Assembly: GCF_049747295.1 (NCBI RefSeq) | Contig: NZ_JBMHJM010000001.1 | Span: 4,898,001-4,962,000 of the forward strand | Length of the DNA: 64,000 nt | Direction of reading: 5' to 3' | Origin: Afipia sp049747295 | Lineage (GTDB): Bacteria; Pseudomonadota; Alphaproteobacteria; Rhizobiales; Xanthobacteraceae | In this document: in pieces, positions 41,765 through 49,951 of the stretch | Layout of the letters: the number at the start of each line of letters is the position of its first letter | Position numbering within the stretch: position 1 is the stretch's first letter | Program-made: the position numbers and the translations under genes | The notes under the pieces: generated by a model | The model's input: the letters and a program-made list of their open reading frames with translations, nothing else | Told to the model about the DNA's origin: nothing | The model's database searches: none

Positions 41765-41794
41765 GAAAAGGAGCGGGCGCGTGGCACCCGCTCC
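41765..41794 (-). terminator. Rho-independent terminator of the chemoreceptor gene
   Basis: Read on the minus strand: stem GGAGCGGG / CCCGCTCC with a 9-nt loop followed by TTTTCTTT. It also lies just after mntH, so it may act on both transcripts. Confidence 0.75.
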
Positions 41795-41818
41795 GAAGAT
41801 TGTCGCGTCAGCGGGGTG

Positions 41819-43876
41819 TTACGCCACGCGCAGCGAGCCGAGGAACGCGCCCACCTGTTCGTGCATGGCGTTGCCGCGCTGGCTCAGCGCATTGGTCGCT
41901 TCGTTGACCGCATCAGCCGTGGAGCGGGTACGGCCCGCACCCTGACGCACGGACTCCGCGTGACGCGCGGCGTCCTCGACGCCCGCAGCGGCGCGCTTCA
42001 CCGCATCCGCGATGCTTTGCGTGGCCTGGCTCTGTTCGCTGGCTGCGTTGGAGACCGCCGCCGTCACACCTTCGAGCCGGGCAATCGTCTCGGTGATGTT
42101 GTGGATCGCTCCCACAGCCGTGCCGGTCGCGCCCTGCATGGCGCTGATCTGGCGGACGATCTCTTCAGTCGCCGTTGCCGTCTGATGGGCGAGCGCCTTC
42201 ACTTCGCCGGCGACCACCGAGAAGCCTTTGCCCATCTCACCGGCACGGGCGGCCTCGATGGTGGCGTTGAGGGCGAGCAGGTTGGTCTGGCTGGCAATGT
42301 TGCGGATCAACTGCACCACATCGCCGATGCGCTGGGCCATGTTGGAGAGTTCCTGCACCGAGGTGTCGGTCTCACGCGCTGCCGCAGATGCGCTCTCTGC
42401 GATTTGCGCCGCATCGGCGATACGACCATCGACGTCGGCAATGCTGCCCGCCAATTGGGTAATCGCCGTCGCGACCAGACGCACGTTTTCCAGGGCGATC
42501 GATGTTGCGGCAGCGACGGCGTCCGCCTGCGAATTGCCGGCGTCGGCGGCGCCGGTGAGGGTCGCGCCGGCGCTTTCAAGTTGCGCGGTGGCATGGGAAA
42601 CGGCGCTCAGAGCGGCGTTGATTTGCGTCTCGAAATCACGCGCCGAGCTCTCCAGCGTGGCGCCGCGCGAGGCACGCGCCTGTTGCTCCGCCAGTGCATC
42701 CTGTCCCGCGGCATCGGCCTGAATGGCGTTGCGGCGCAGCGTCTCAATCGCCTGTGCCATCTGGCCCAGCTCATCGGTGCGGCCTTGCAGCGGCACCTCG
42801 ACGTCGCGGTTGCCGTTTGCCAGAGCGAGGATCGTTTCGGTGATCTGGCCCGTCGGCGTGACCACGCGGCGATTGAACCACCATGTGCCCACCGCTGCCG
42901 CACAAATGGTCAGTGCGACGAGGCCAAGAGCGAGAGCGAACTTGATCCACAGCACGCTGATCATGGCTGCACTCTGGCGCATGGCTTCCGCAAGCGCGGC
43001 TTCACGGAGCGGCAGAACGTTATCCAGGATCGGAATGATGAAGGGGAGGAACTTGTTGGGCTCGAGAGCGAGTGGCTTGCCGTGGTTCGGCAGGACATAC
43101 GTCGCGTAAGCTTCGCCGCCCTTGCCCCAGAACGCGCGGTCCACCTCGGCAAACGTCGCCGAGACCGACGGGCTGTTGATGTCTTCAACCGTCGAGCGGA
43201 TAGTGGACCAGATCTGGTCGATGCGCCCCTTGAAGCCCGACAGCACCTCCGCCTGTTCACCGTCCATCGGCAACTTCATGGTCATGTAGCGGATCATGGT
43301 GCTCGATTGCCGTCCGGCCCAGTCGCGCATGTCCCAGGCAAGCTGTGCAAGACGCGCGGACTGTCCGACATCCGGATTGCCGGCATTGATGCGGCGCTGA
43401 ACAGCCGCGCCGAACGCGCGCGCCGTTTCCTGGATGGCGAACATCTGCGGCAGGTAGTTGTCGACGACATTCTTCGGACGCTCCGTGAGCGGCACTTCAA
43501 CGGCGGCGAGAACGCCCTTGCGGACCTTGGCGAGGCCGTCTTCCAATTCGCGAAGTGCGGTGACATCGCTGTCGAGCACGGCCTGACTGCGGGCGTCCGC
43601 GAGAATCGCGTCAAACCCGCTCATCTTGGCCTGCACCGGCGCCTTCTGTTGCGCCGTGATCGGCGTCGGCGTCACCAGAGGAGGGTTCACGAAGGCGCGT
43701 TCGAGGTTCAATGCCTCCGGCAGGCGTAGCGCACTCGCAAGCAGTCGGACGTCGTGATCGACGTTCCGGGCGGTCGAAAGTGCCGACCATTGCTGGGTCG
43801 CGAACAGAACAGTAGCGAAGAGACCCACCGCCGAACCAAGGGCGATGGACAACAGAAAAACTTGCCGGATGCGCAT
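41819..43876 (-). CDS. Methyl-accepting chemotaxis protein
   Basis: 685 residues. A first membrane segment (residues ~5-28) is followed by a periplasmic helical sensor of about 275 residues, a second segment near 310-335, a HAMP linker and the cytoplasmic signalling domain. The hairpin tip is recognisable in I-R-N-I-A-S-Q-T-N-L-L-A-L-N-A-T-I-E-A-A-R-A-G. The sensor is a long four-helix type without a motif that reveals the ligand. It relays signals to CheA/CheW; no other chemotaxis gene is in the window. It ends in L-R-V-A, without the NWETF-type CheR-tethering tail. Confidence 0.93.
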   Translation of the reverse strand: MRIRQVFLLSIALGSAVGLFATVLFATQQWSALSTARNVDHDVRLLASALRLPEALNLERAFVNPPLVTPTPITAQQKAPVQAKMSGFDAILADARSQAVLDSDVTALRELEDGLAKVRKGVLAAVEVPLTERPKNVVDNYLPQMFAIQETARAFGAAVQRRINAGNPDVGQSARLAQLAWDMRDWAGRQSSTMIRYMTMKLPMDGEQAEVLSGFKGRIDQIWSTIRSTVEDINSPSVSATFAEVDRAFWGKGGEAYATYVLPNHGKPLALEPNKFLPFIIPILDNVLPLREAALAEAMRQSAAMISVLWIKFALALGLVALTICAAAVGTWWFNRRVVTPTGQITETILALANGNRDVEVPLQGRTDELGQMAQAIETLRRNAIQADAAGQDALAEQQARASRGATLESSARDFETQINAALSAVSHATAQLESAGATLTGAADAGNSQADAVAAATSIALENVRLVATAITQLAGSIADVDGRIADAAQIAESASAAARETDTSVQELSNMAQRIGDVVQLIRNIASQTNLLALNATIEAARAGEMGKGFSVVAGEVKALAHQTATATEEIVRQISAMQGATGTAVGAIHNITETIARLEGVTAAVSNAASEQSQATQSIADAVKRAAAGVEDAARHAESVRQGAGRTRSTADAVNEATNALSQRGNAMHEQVGAFLGSLRVA

Positions 43877-44075
43877 TGCAGTCTTTGCCTTCGAGAGCGC
43901 GCCGAAGCGCTGAAATCACGATTGAAGCGGACTGCATTCGTTTATCGGGTGATCACCCAAAAATTTGTTAAGCAACGCGGCAAAGTTGCAGCGCTTTTTT
44001 GTCACAAGCCTGACATCGAAGGTGCACGTTCAACATCTGATGGATGTGAGCGTTGATGTTCGCGGTCGAACGCGA

Positions 44076-44471
44076 TCACGCGTCCTTCGAATCGAACTTG
44101 TCCCGCGCGGTTTTGATCTCGGGCAGATTTTCAAAGGCCCATGTGCCGAGATTTTTGACAGGGTCACGAAGCGAGCGTCCCAGTTCGGTCAACTCATAAT
44201 CCACGCGAGGCGGGATCGTCGGGAACACCGTGCGGGTGACGAGCCCGTCACGCTCGAGGCCGCGCAACGTCAACGTCAGCATGCGCTGCGAAATGCCCCC
44301 GACCATGCGCTTGATCTCGTTGAAGCGGCGCGGCTGGTCGCCGAGCAGCATGATGATCAGCACGCTCCATTTGTCGCCGATACGAGCGAGGATGGTGCCG
44401 ACTTCGCGGCAGTCGCTTGGCAGGTGCTGCTGCTCCGGCGGCGCGGTTACATCGGTGTTCGCGGGTGCCAT
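44076..44471 (-). CDS. HxlR-family transcriptional regulator
   Basis: 131 residues from the ATG at 44471 (M-A-P-A-N-T-D); a GTG at 44523-44525 would lengthen it by 18 residues but would run close to the shared operator. The winged-helix family motif G-D-K-W-S-V-L-I-I-M-L-L is followed by R-F-N-E-I-K-R-M-V-G-G-I-S-Q-R-M-L-T. An early Cys (S-D-C-R-E-V) is in the position often used as a redox switch in HxlR/QorR/HypR regulators. It is divergent from azoR and probably controls it and itself through the palindrome at 44530. Confidence 0.92.
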   Translation of the reverse strand: MAPANTDVTAPPEQQHLPSDCREVGTILARIGDKWSVLIIMLLGDQPRRFNEIKRMVGGISQRMLTLTLRGLERDGLVTRTVFPTIPPRVDYELTELGRSLRDPVKNLGTWAFENLPEIKTARDKFDSKDA

Positions 44472-44529
44472 GGGTGTGCTCGAGTTCAAGAAATGTGCCT
44501 TCTTGCGCGGTTTATCAAAGGTCACTTAT

Positions 44530-44560
44530 AGCGTCTAGGTATAAATTTGATACCAACGCT
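44530..44560. promoter_or_regulatory. Candidate HxlR operator in the hxlR-azoR gap
   Basis: An extended dyad, AGCGT..GGTAT / ATACC.ACGCT, with a 7-bp centre (AAATTTG). It lies 12 bp before the azoR ATG, where bound protein would block transcription or initiation. HxlR dimers usually bind such dyads between divergent genes. Confidence 0.65.
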
Positions 44561-44572
44561 AAAGGTGATCCC

Positions 44573-45184
44573 ATGAAACTTCTCCACATCGACGCCAGCA
44601 TCCTCGGCGGCAACTCGGTTTCCCGGCAGGTTTCCGCCGCGGTGGTCGACCGCCTCAAGGCGACCATTCCACATCTCGACGTCACCTATCGCGACATCAC
44701 GTCCGCGCCACTCTCACACTTGAGCGGAGCGCATCTGGCTGCGGCTCAGGGGGCGACGCCGGAATCCGCCGAGGTTCAGGCGGATATCGCTGCGAGCTCC
44801 GCGGCGCTGGACGAATTCCTCGCGACCGACATCGTGGTGATCGGTGCGCCCATGTACAACTTCACGATCCCAAGCCAACTCAAGGCCTGGATCGATCGCA
44901 TCCTCGTGGCGGGCAAGACGTTTAGATACACCGAGAAGGGCCTTGAGGGCTTGGCCGCGGGCAAGCGCGTGATCATCGCGATCTCGCGCGGTGGCTTCTA
45001 CGGCGCAGATATGCCGTCGGCGGCCGGCGAGCATCTGGAAACCTACCTGCGCTGGGTGTTCGGCTACATGGGGATCCCGAACGTGGAAATCATCTCCGCG
45101 GACGGAGTCCAGATGGGGCCCGAGCACCGCGAAAAGGCGCTGGCCAGTGCGATGCAATTGGCGACCGGGCTCCAGGCAGCGTGA
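44573..45184 (+). CDS. azoR: FMN-dependent NADH-azoreductase / quinone reductase
   Basis: 203 residues from ATG 44573. The flavodoxin-like fold is seen in M-K-L-L-H-I-D-A-S-I-L-G-G-N-S-V-S, where the SxxxxNSxS-like loop binds FMN phosphate, and the A-P-M-Y-N-F-T-I-P-S-Q-L-K-A-W-I-D block that contacts the isoalloxazine. It reduces quinones and azo compounds by two-electron transfer, a role in electrophile or thiol stress. HxlR control of such enzymes is known from Bacillus and others. It is the sole target adjacent to the regulator. Confidence 0.94.
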   Translation: MKLLHIDASILGGNSVSRQVSAAVVDRLKATIPHLDVTYRDITSAPLSHLSGAHLAAAQGATPESAEVQADIAASSAALDEFLATDIVVIGAPMYNFTIPSQLKAWIDRILVAGKTFRYTEKGLEGLAAGKRVIIAISRGGFYGADMPSAAGEHLETYLRWVFGYMGIPNVEIISADGVQMGPEHREKALASAMQLATGLQAA

Positions 45185-45250
45185 GATTGCAGACAGCCGG
45201 GCATCGTGTATCCGCACGATGTCCGGTTGAAACAGCCGTCGGGAATGAAC

Positions 45251-46024
45251 TTAGTCCTGAGGTTCTATGGCCGGGCTGGCAGCATCGACGCGAACCCAGC
45301 CGCTCGGAGCCAGCCGCTGCTGCGGCAGGAAGCGGGCCTTGTAGTCCATCTTCTTCGAGCCATCGATCCAGTAGCCGAGATAGACGTAAGGAAGACCAAG
45401 CCTGCGCGCACGGGCGATGTGGTCGAGGATCATGAACGTCCCGAGCGAACGGCTTTCCTCGCTCGGTTCAAAGAACGAATAGACCATCGACAGGCCGTCG
45501 CTGAGGATATCGGTCAACGCCACCGCAATCAGGTCGCCGCCTTTGCCGGTGATGCCGCTGTCGATGGTGCGCCGCCGGTATTCGATGATGCGGGTTTCGA
45601 CGTGGCTGTCTTCGACCATCATGGCGTAGTCGAGCACGGTCATGTCGGCCATGCCGCCGTCGCGATGCCGCGCATCAAGATAGGCGCGGAAGATCGAATA
45701 TTGTTCGGACGTCGGAACGCCGCTGCGCTGCTCGCTGATGATGTCGGCGTTGCGCGCCTGAATTTTCCGGAAGTTGCGCGAGGGGCGGAATTCGTTCGCG
45801 ATCACGCGCACCGAGACGCAGGCGCGGCACTGGTCGCAGGCGGGACGATAGGCAATCGATTGGCTGCGGCGGAAGCCGCCATGGGTAAGGAGATCGTTGA
45901 GGTCGCCGGCCTTGTCGCCCACCAAATGCGTGAACACTTTGCGCTCCTGCTTGCCCTCCAGATAGGGGCAAGGCGAGGGAGCCGTCAGATAGAACTGCGG
46001 CGTGTTGCGCGAGTGTTGGGTCAC
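45251..46024 (-). CDS. bpt: Aspartate/glutamate leucyltransferase (Bpt-type N-end-rule transferase)
   Basis: 257 residues from the GTG at 46024 (TQHSRNTPQFYLTAP...). The frame runs on upstream to 46144, but that part crosses a CTAG repeat remnant, which argues against it being coding. Family features: C-P-Y-L near the N-terminus, Y-R-P-A-C-D-Q-C-R-A-C-V-S with the clustered Cys, and Y-L-G-Y-W-I-D-G-S-K-K-M-D-Y-K. It transfers leucine from Leu-tRNA to proteins with N-terminal Asp or Glu so that ClpS/ClpAP degrades them. It is related to eukaryotic ATE1. Confidence 0.93.
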   Translation of the reverse strand: MTQHSRNTPQFYLTAPSPCPYLEGKQERKVFTHLVGDKAGDLNDLLTHGGFRRSQSIAYRPACDQCRACVSVRVIANEFRPSRNFRKIQARNADIISEQRSGVPTSEQYSIFRAYLDARHRDGGMADMTVLDYAMMVEDSHVETRIIEYRRRTIDSGITGKGGDLIAVALTDILSDGLSMVYSFFEPSEESRSLGTFMILDHIARARRLGLPYVYLGYWIDGSKKMDYKARFLPQQRLAPSGWVRVDAASPAIEPQD

Positions 46025-46061
46025 GAGGTCCTGTTTGTCTCCAGACTGTACGATTCTGCCT

Positions 46062-46104
46062 CTAGTGCAGCGGAATAATGCAAACTTCGGAATCGGGACA
46101 CTAG
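46062..46104. repeat. Half copy of CTAG repeat (hairpin 2 right arm between two CTAGs)
   Basis: A 43-bp remnant starting CTAGTG and ending GGGACACTAG. Its inner part (GCGGAATAATGCAAACTTCGGAATC) matches the loop and 3' arm of hairpin 2 in copy B with few changes. The 5' arm is gone while both terminal CTAG boxes remain, as if an internal segment had been deleted. It lies 38 bp upstream of the bpt start. Confidence 0.7.
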
Positions 46105-46159
46105 CATCGCGCTGAGCAGTCAGGTGGTCAAGTTTGGCCACCATCCAGCTAATTTGGCG

Positions 46160-46705
46160 TTAAACGCGGCTGGTTTGTACCACGTTCGGTGCCGGGACGT
46201 TGGCGTTGATGATCACCGCGCCGAGCACAATGTCGTGCAGCAATCGGCGGCGATCATTGAGCAGGCCGACCACCAGGACGAGCGGCGTCAGGACCGAAAC
46301 CGACACCCAGTACAAGACGGCGTGAACCACGCCGAGCAGGAAGTAGGGCCGCTCGCCGCTCCAGGTCCGCATCTGGATATCCATCGTCCGCATGCCGATG
46401 GTCGCGCCGTGAGCGCCGCCGAGCGACATGCCGTAGTAGATCAGCGCCCAGATCACGGAGAACGGCGACACCAGCCAGAACAGGAACCAGCCGAGGCCGA
46501 GGGTCACGATACCGAACAGCGTGATGAAGATGACGGCCAGAATGATCGGAATCGACAGCACCAGCAGGTCGATCAGAAACGCGAAGAATCGCTTGGTCAG
46601 CACGCCGCGGAACAACTCGGGCTGCGCCCACGGATCGTACGCACTGGAGCTGGCTGACGGATTGTTACGCCAAGTCGCTCCACCGGTGTTTCTCGTGTCA
46701 GACAT
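46160..46705 (-). CDS. RDD-family membrane protein
   Basis: 181 residues. The RDD motif appears as F-F-A-F-L-I-D-L-L-V-L after K-R, followed by three or four membrane segments (about residues 43-62, 68-92, 125-150). The G-A-T-I-G-M-R-T-M-D turn is also characteristic. The N-terminal 35 residues are polar. RDD proteins have been tied to ion transport in some bacteria, but most are uncharacterised. It lies between bpt and hemB, all on the minus strand. Confidence 0.88.
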   Translation of the reverse strand: MSDTRNTGGATWRNNPSASSSAYDPWAQPELFRGVLTKRFFAFLIDLLVLSIPIILAVIFITLFGIVTLGLGWFLFWLVSPFSVIWALIYYGMSLGGAHGATIGMRTMDIQMRTWSGERPYFLLGVVHAVLYWVSVSVLTPLVLVVGLLNDRRRLLHDIVLGAVIINANVPAPNVVQTSRV

Positions 46706-46832
46706 CGCTTAACCCCTCCGGAACCGGTCTTAAGGGACCAGCTTGCACGCACATGGCCCCGGTCATGCAACGCTGCAAGACTGGATAGGCTCACATGGAG
46801 AAAAAGATATCCGGTCAGGATGCGGCGAGGTC

Positions 46833-47900
46833 TTAGCGCTGGCCCTTTAGCTTCTCGGCCGCTGCCGGGGCGAAGTAGGTCAGCACGCCATCGGCGCCGG
46901 CACGTTTGAAGGCGACGAGGCTCTCCATCATGGCGCGCTCGCCGTCGATCCAGCCATTGTTGGCCGCGCCCGCGATCATCGCGTACTCGCCCGACACCTG
47001 ATAGGCGAAGGTCGGCATCGCGAACGTGTCCTTCACGCGGCGGACGATATCGAGATAGGGCAGCCCGGGTTTTACCATCACCATGTCCGCGCCTTCGGCG
47101 ATGTCGAGTTCGACTTCGCGCAAGGCTTCGTCGGAATTCGCCGAGTCCATCTGGTAGGTGCGCTTGTCGCCGGTGAGTGTTTTCGATGAGCCGATGGCAT
47201 CGCGGAACGGACCGTAGAATGCGGACGCGTATTTCGCCGCATAGGCCATGATCTGCACATCGAGGAATCCGGCATCGTCGAGCGCTTCGCGAATGGCGGC
47301 GACGCGGCCGTCCATCATGTCCGACGGCGCGATGATGTCACACCCGGCTTCCGCCTGGACCAGCGCTTGCTGGACGAGGACAGCGACGGTCTCGTCGTTG
47401 AGGATCCTGCCATCGTGCAGCAGGCCGTCATGGCCGTGGCTGGTGTAGGGATCGAGCGCGACATCGCACAGGAGGCCGAGCTCAGGGAATTCTTTCTTGA
47501 TTGCACGGACGGCTTCGCAGACCAGATTGTCGGCGTTGAGCGCTTCCGATCCATTGTCATCGCGCAGCGACGGGTCGGTGTACGGGAACAGGGCAAGGCA
47601 GGGGATGTCGAGCTTCATGGCGCGTTCGGCATCGCGCACGCATTGATCTACCGTCAGGCGCTCGACGCCGGGCATCGATGCGATGGGCGTCCGCGTGTTG
47701 TTGCCGCCGACCACGAACAGCGGCCAGATCAGATCGTCGGTGGTTAGCACGTTTTCCCGCACCAGACGCCGCGCCCATTCCGATTTCCGGTTGCGGCGCA
47801 TGCGTGTGCTGAGATCGAGGGAGGGGGCTGCGGCGGTCCGAGGATGATTGCGCGTGGCATCGTCACGCATTTCGATCGGACGTCCGAACTTGATTGCCAT
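46833..47900 (-). CDS. hemB: Delta-aminolevulinic acid dehydratase (porphobilinogen synthase), Mg-type
   Basis: 355 residues from the ATG at 47900 (MAIKFGRPIEMRDD); upstream extension to 47966 is unlikely. The active-site lysines are in M-V-M-V-K-P-G-L-P-Y-L-D and in the earlier G-D-K-R-T-Y-Q-M-D region. The metal site reads D-V-A-L-D-P-Y-T-S-H-G-H-D-G: the Cys residues of the zinc enzymes are replaced by Ala/Asp, the pattern of Mg-dependent plant and Bradyrhizobium enzymes. It condenses two 5-aminolevulinate to porphobilinogen for haem. A complete hairpin repeat lies 72 bp upstream, in the divergent promoter gap. Confidence 0.97.
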   Translation of the reverse strand: MAIKFGRPIEMRDDATRNHPRTAAAPSLDLSTRMRRNRKSEWARRLVRENVLTTDDLIWPLFVVGGNNTRTPIASMPGVERLTVDQCVRDAERAMKLDIPCLALFPYTDPSLRDDNGSEALNADNLVCEAVRAIKKEFPELGLLCDVALDPYTSHGHDGLLHDGRILNDETVAVLVQQALVQAEAGCDIIAPSDMMDGRVAAIREALDDAGFLDVQIMAYAAKYASAFYGPFRDAIGSSKTLTGDKRTYQMDSANSDEALREVELDIAEGADMVMVKPGLPYLDIVRRVKDTFAMPTFAYQVSGEYAMIAGAANNGWIDGERAMMESLVAFKRAGADGVLTYFAPAAAEKLKGQR

Positions 47901-47971
47901 TTTGAAGCCACTCCCGTGCGCAGATAGTCTGCTGCCAGTTGTAGCATCGGCAAATCGCCCCGTCACTGCAC

Positions 47972-48138
47972 CTAGTGGAGTTGATTTGACATTCGCTACC
48001 TACTAGGCCGCGAGTTCGTCAAGCGAATGTCAAATCCAAAACTCCACTAGAAACTTATATTTGCTAGTGTCCTTTCGTCTCCGAATAACCGTGCGAACGC
48101 GCCGCAACTGGGGCGGTTATTCGGAGACGGGACACCAG
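47972..48138. repeat. CTAG paired-hairpin repeat, complete copy C
   Basis: Hairpin 1 (47972-48050): CTAGTGGAGT + GATTTGACATTCGCT pairs with AGCGAATGTCAAATC + ACTCCACTAG, the extra CAAA bulging on the 3' arm. Linker AAACTTATATTTG (48051-48063). Hairpin 2 (48064-48138): CTAGTGTCC + CGTCTCCGAATAACCG pairs with CGGTTATTCGGAGACG + GGACACCAG, with a TTT bulge on the 5' arm. Unlike the other complete copies it lies between divergent genes (hemB and 48182). Confidence 0.9.
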
Positions 48139-48181
48139 CTGTGCATTGATTTTGTCGGCCTGAGGGACCAAACAGGGGGCC

Positions 48182-48706
48182 ATGAGCAAGAATCCCCTGC
48201 AATCACTCGCGGCAAAGTTGGGCCGGTCCGCAGCGAACGATGACGTCGTTCCACCGGAGCGCGAGCACGGCAATCGTGATCAGGTGAATATGGTCACCGC
48301 GATGCCGCCTCCGGATACGGAGACCGGCGACAACACCTGGACGGGCCGGCTTGTTCTCTTCCTCAGAGTCATGGCCGTGCTGTCCATGATCAAGGGGCTC
48401 TATCATTGGGCGCAGATCACCGGCTTCATCGGCGGTGAAGACGGCTCGTTCGAATACCAAACAACGCAGTGGCAAACCGCGACTGTCTATTTCGCCGTGA
48501 TCGAACTTGTTGCTGCCGTCGGGCTCTGGCTCGCCACGCCGTGGGGCGCGGTGGTGTGGTTGACGACCATTGTTTCGACTGCAGTGATCGAATTGATGTT
48601 TCCCACAATCTACGGCGGCAATCTCTTCGCCGTTCTCGTCGCGGCAATCCTTCTTTTGGCTTATCTCGCGCTCGCCTGGATGGCTGCACGGGAGCGGCCG
48701 CCATAG
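48182..48706 (+). CDS. DUF6163-like membrane protein next to ldtR
   Basis: 174 residues, start ATG 48182 preceded by CAGGGGG. A polar N-terminal ~55 residues is followed by four membrane segments (about 57-77, 95-118, 122-140, 145-166); motifs include F-L-R-V-M-A-V-L-S-M-I-K-G-L-Y-H-W and Y-Q-T-T-Q-W-Q-T-A-T-V-Y-F. Position and topology fit the DUF6163 family, often found beside ldtR-type regulators in rhizobia; this is from memory, not a search. Function unknown. Confidence 0.7.
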   Translation: MSKNPLQSLAAKLGRSAANDDVVPPEREHGNRDQVNMVTAMPPPDTETGDNTWTGRLVLFLRVMAVLSMIKGLYHWAQITGFIGGEDGSFEYQTTQWQTATVYFAVIELVAAVGLWLATPWGAVVWLTTIVSTAVIELMFPTIYGGNLFAVLVAAILLLAYLALAWMAARERPP

Positions 48707-49004
48707 ATCCCATGAGGGCGGTTCGCCACGATGCTTGACGGAATCTTTCAAATTTGAACGGTCGCTGTTCTGGAATGCGACACCGGGCGTGACGAAGCGT
48801 GAACATCGCCCGATTTCGGTGAATCAAACCTAACAAAAAGCCCTTATTTCATAGGCATAACGTATGATTTACCGTTTTAAATAAACCCTCTCTTCATGCT
48901 GTTATTTAAGCTGATCTTCAAACGCATCCCTTAGTTTGCCCCTATCAGACGAGACAAAAGTTTCGTCGAATAAGTCGTAAAAAACGACAACAGGGGAAAG
49001 TGTC
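48707..49004 (+). promoter_or_regulatory. AT-rich upstream region of the ldtR-like gene
   Basis: About 300 bp, clearly AT-rich from 48830 to 48930. Near the gene it holds two small hairpins: GACGAGAC / GTTTCGTC at 48948-48967 and GTCGT-AAAAA-ACGAC at 48974-48988, just before the ribosome-binding site AGGGGAAAG. These could be operator or leader elements for autoregulation. Confidence 0.4.
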
Positions 49005-49514
49005 ATGATTAAAGCCGCTACTTCGGCGATTGAACCCGCGCGCGAGAATGCTGCTCCAGTACAGCCGCTCTATCTCGAAGCTTTGACTCTCGTTGAACGG
49101 CTGCATCGCCGTTTGCTCGACGTCATCAAGGACGAATTCGACCGTCGCGGTCGCTCGGATATCAACTCCGTGCAAGCGCTGCTGCTCTACAACATCGGCG
49201 ACAAGGAATTGACCGCCGGTGAGCTGCGCACACGCGGCTACTATCTCGGCTCGAACGTCTCGTACAATCTGAAGAAGCTTGTCGAGATGGGCTTCCTCGA
49301 TCATCAGCGTTCGCGCGTTGATCGCCGCTCGGTCCGCATTCGTTTGACCGCGCAGGGCCAGGAAATCCGCCACATCGTTGACGCGCTGTATCAGAAGCAC
49401 GTCAAGACGGTGGAGCAGGTGGGTGGCATTTCGAACGCCGAGTTCGCAACGCTGAACAAGTCGCTGCATCGTCTCGAGCGCTTCTGGACCGACCAGATCC
49501 TGTATCGGCTCTGA
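49005..49514 (+). CDS. ldtR: MarR-family winged-helix regulator, LdtR-like
   Basis: 169 residues from ATG 49005 with a good ribosome-binding site. The winged-helix core contains S-V-Q-A-L-L-L-Y-N-I-G, E-L-R-T-R-G-Y-Y-L-G-S-N-V-S-Y-N-L-K-K-L as the recognition helix and R-S-R-V-D-R-R-S-V-R-I-R-L-T as the wing. The long N- and C-terminal helices form the dimer. This pattern is that of LdtR from Liberibacter/Sinorhizobium, which controls an L,D-transpeptidase and osmotic tolerance. The target in this organism is not shown by the window. Confidence 0.85.
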   Translation: MIKAATSAIEPARENAAPVQPLYLEALTLVERLHRRLLDVIKDEFDRRGRSDINSVQALLLYNIGDKELTAGELRTRGYYLGSNVSYNLKKLVEMGFLDHQRSRVDRRSVRIRLTAQGQEIRHIVDALYQKHVKTVEQVGGISNAEFATLNKSLHRLERFWTDQILYRL

Positions 49515-49713
49515 TTTCAATTTAATCGGGAATTGCGAGGCAGCCGGCGGAAGATCGGCGCCTCATGATCACCCGTCGGGTTTTTCGGCCAGTCCCTCCA
49601 CTGGCAACGCCGAAGTGCGCGCAAGACGCACGCGGTTCCGACTTCCGTCGCCGAAGCGTCCAGAAGAGACGTGCGGTTAAATTCTAGCGAGAATCCCCCT
49701 TGCAGAATGCGGC

Positions 49714-49735
49714 AAGGCGCCTTCGGGCGCCTTTT
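49714..49735 (+). terminator. Terminator with C(UUCG)G tetraloop
   Basis: Perfect 8-bp stem AAGGCGCC / GGCGCCTT with a TTCG loop closed by C-G, one of the most stable tetraloops, with TTTT at the end. It is 200 bp after ldtR, so the ldtR transcript may have a long 3' end, or an unannotated small RNA may end here. Confidence 0.75.
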
Positions 49736-49843
49736 CGCGCTGGGGAAAAGGAATCGACTCGTAAACGAGACCTGAATCCGGCCCGGCTTCCCTCGAAAAT
49801 ATACCTCGGGACTCTTCGCCGGAGACTTCCCATCATTCAATCT

Positions 49844-49951
49844 ATGAAGACGATTCTCAAAACCGTTGGCGATCGGGTGCAGGTGGCATTGACCCTTGCA
49901 CTGCTCGTGGCGTGCTCGCTGAACGTGATGTTCCTCTGCGTGCGGCTTTAA
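49844..49951 (+). CDS. Possible small single-TM protein
   Basis: 35 residues (MKTILKTVGDRVQVALTLAL then L-V-A-C-S-L-N-V-M-F-L), with a positive N-terminus and one hydrophobic helix. The ribosome-binding site is weak. The frame extends upstream to 49700, which crosses the terminator hairpin and is unlikely to be coding. Small single-TM proteins are often missed; evidence here is only topology. Confidence 0.35.
   Translation: MKTILKTVGDRVQVALTLALLVACSLNVMFLCVRL

Noticed and set aside
41816..43729. 637-codon plus-strand frame across the chemoreceptor
   Set aside because: It is rich in Arg, His and Gly, typical of antisense frames; the minus strand has the full MCP domain order.
45251..46144. 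Longer bpt start at 46144
   Set aside because: The extra 40 codons run across the CTAG repeat remnant and are unlike the family N-terminus; GTG at 46024 fits better.
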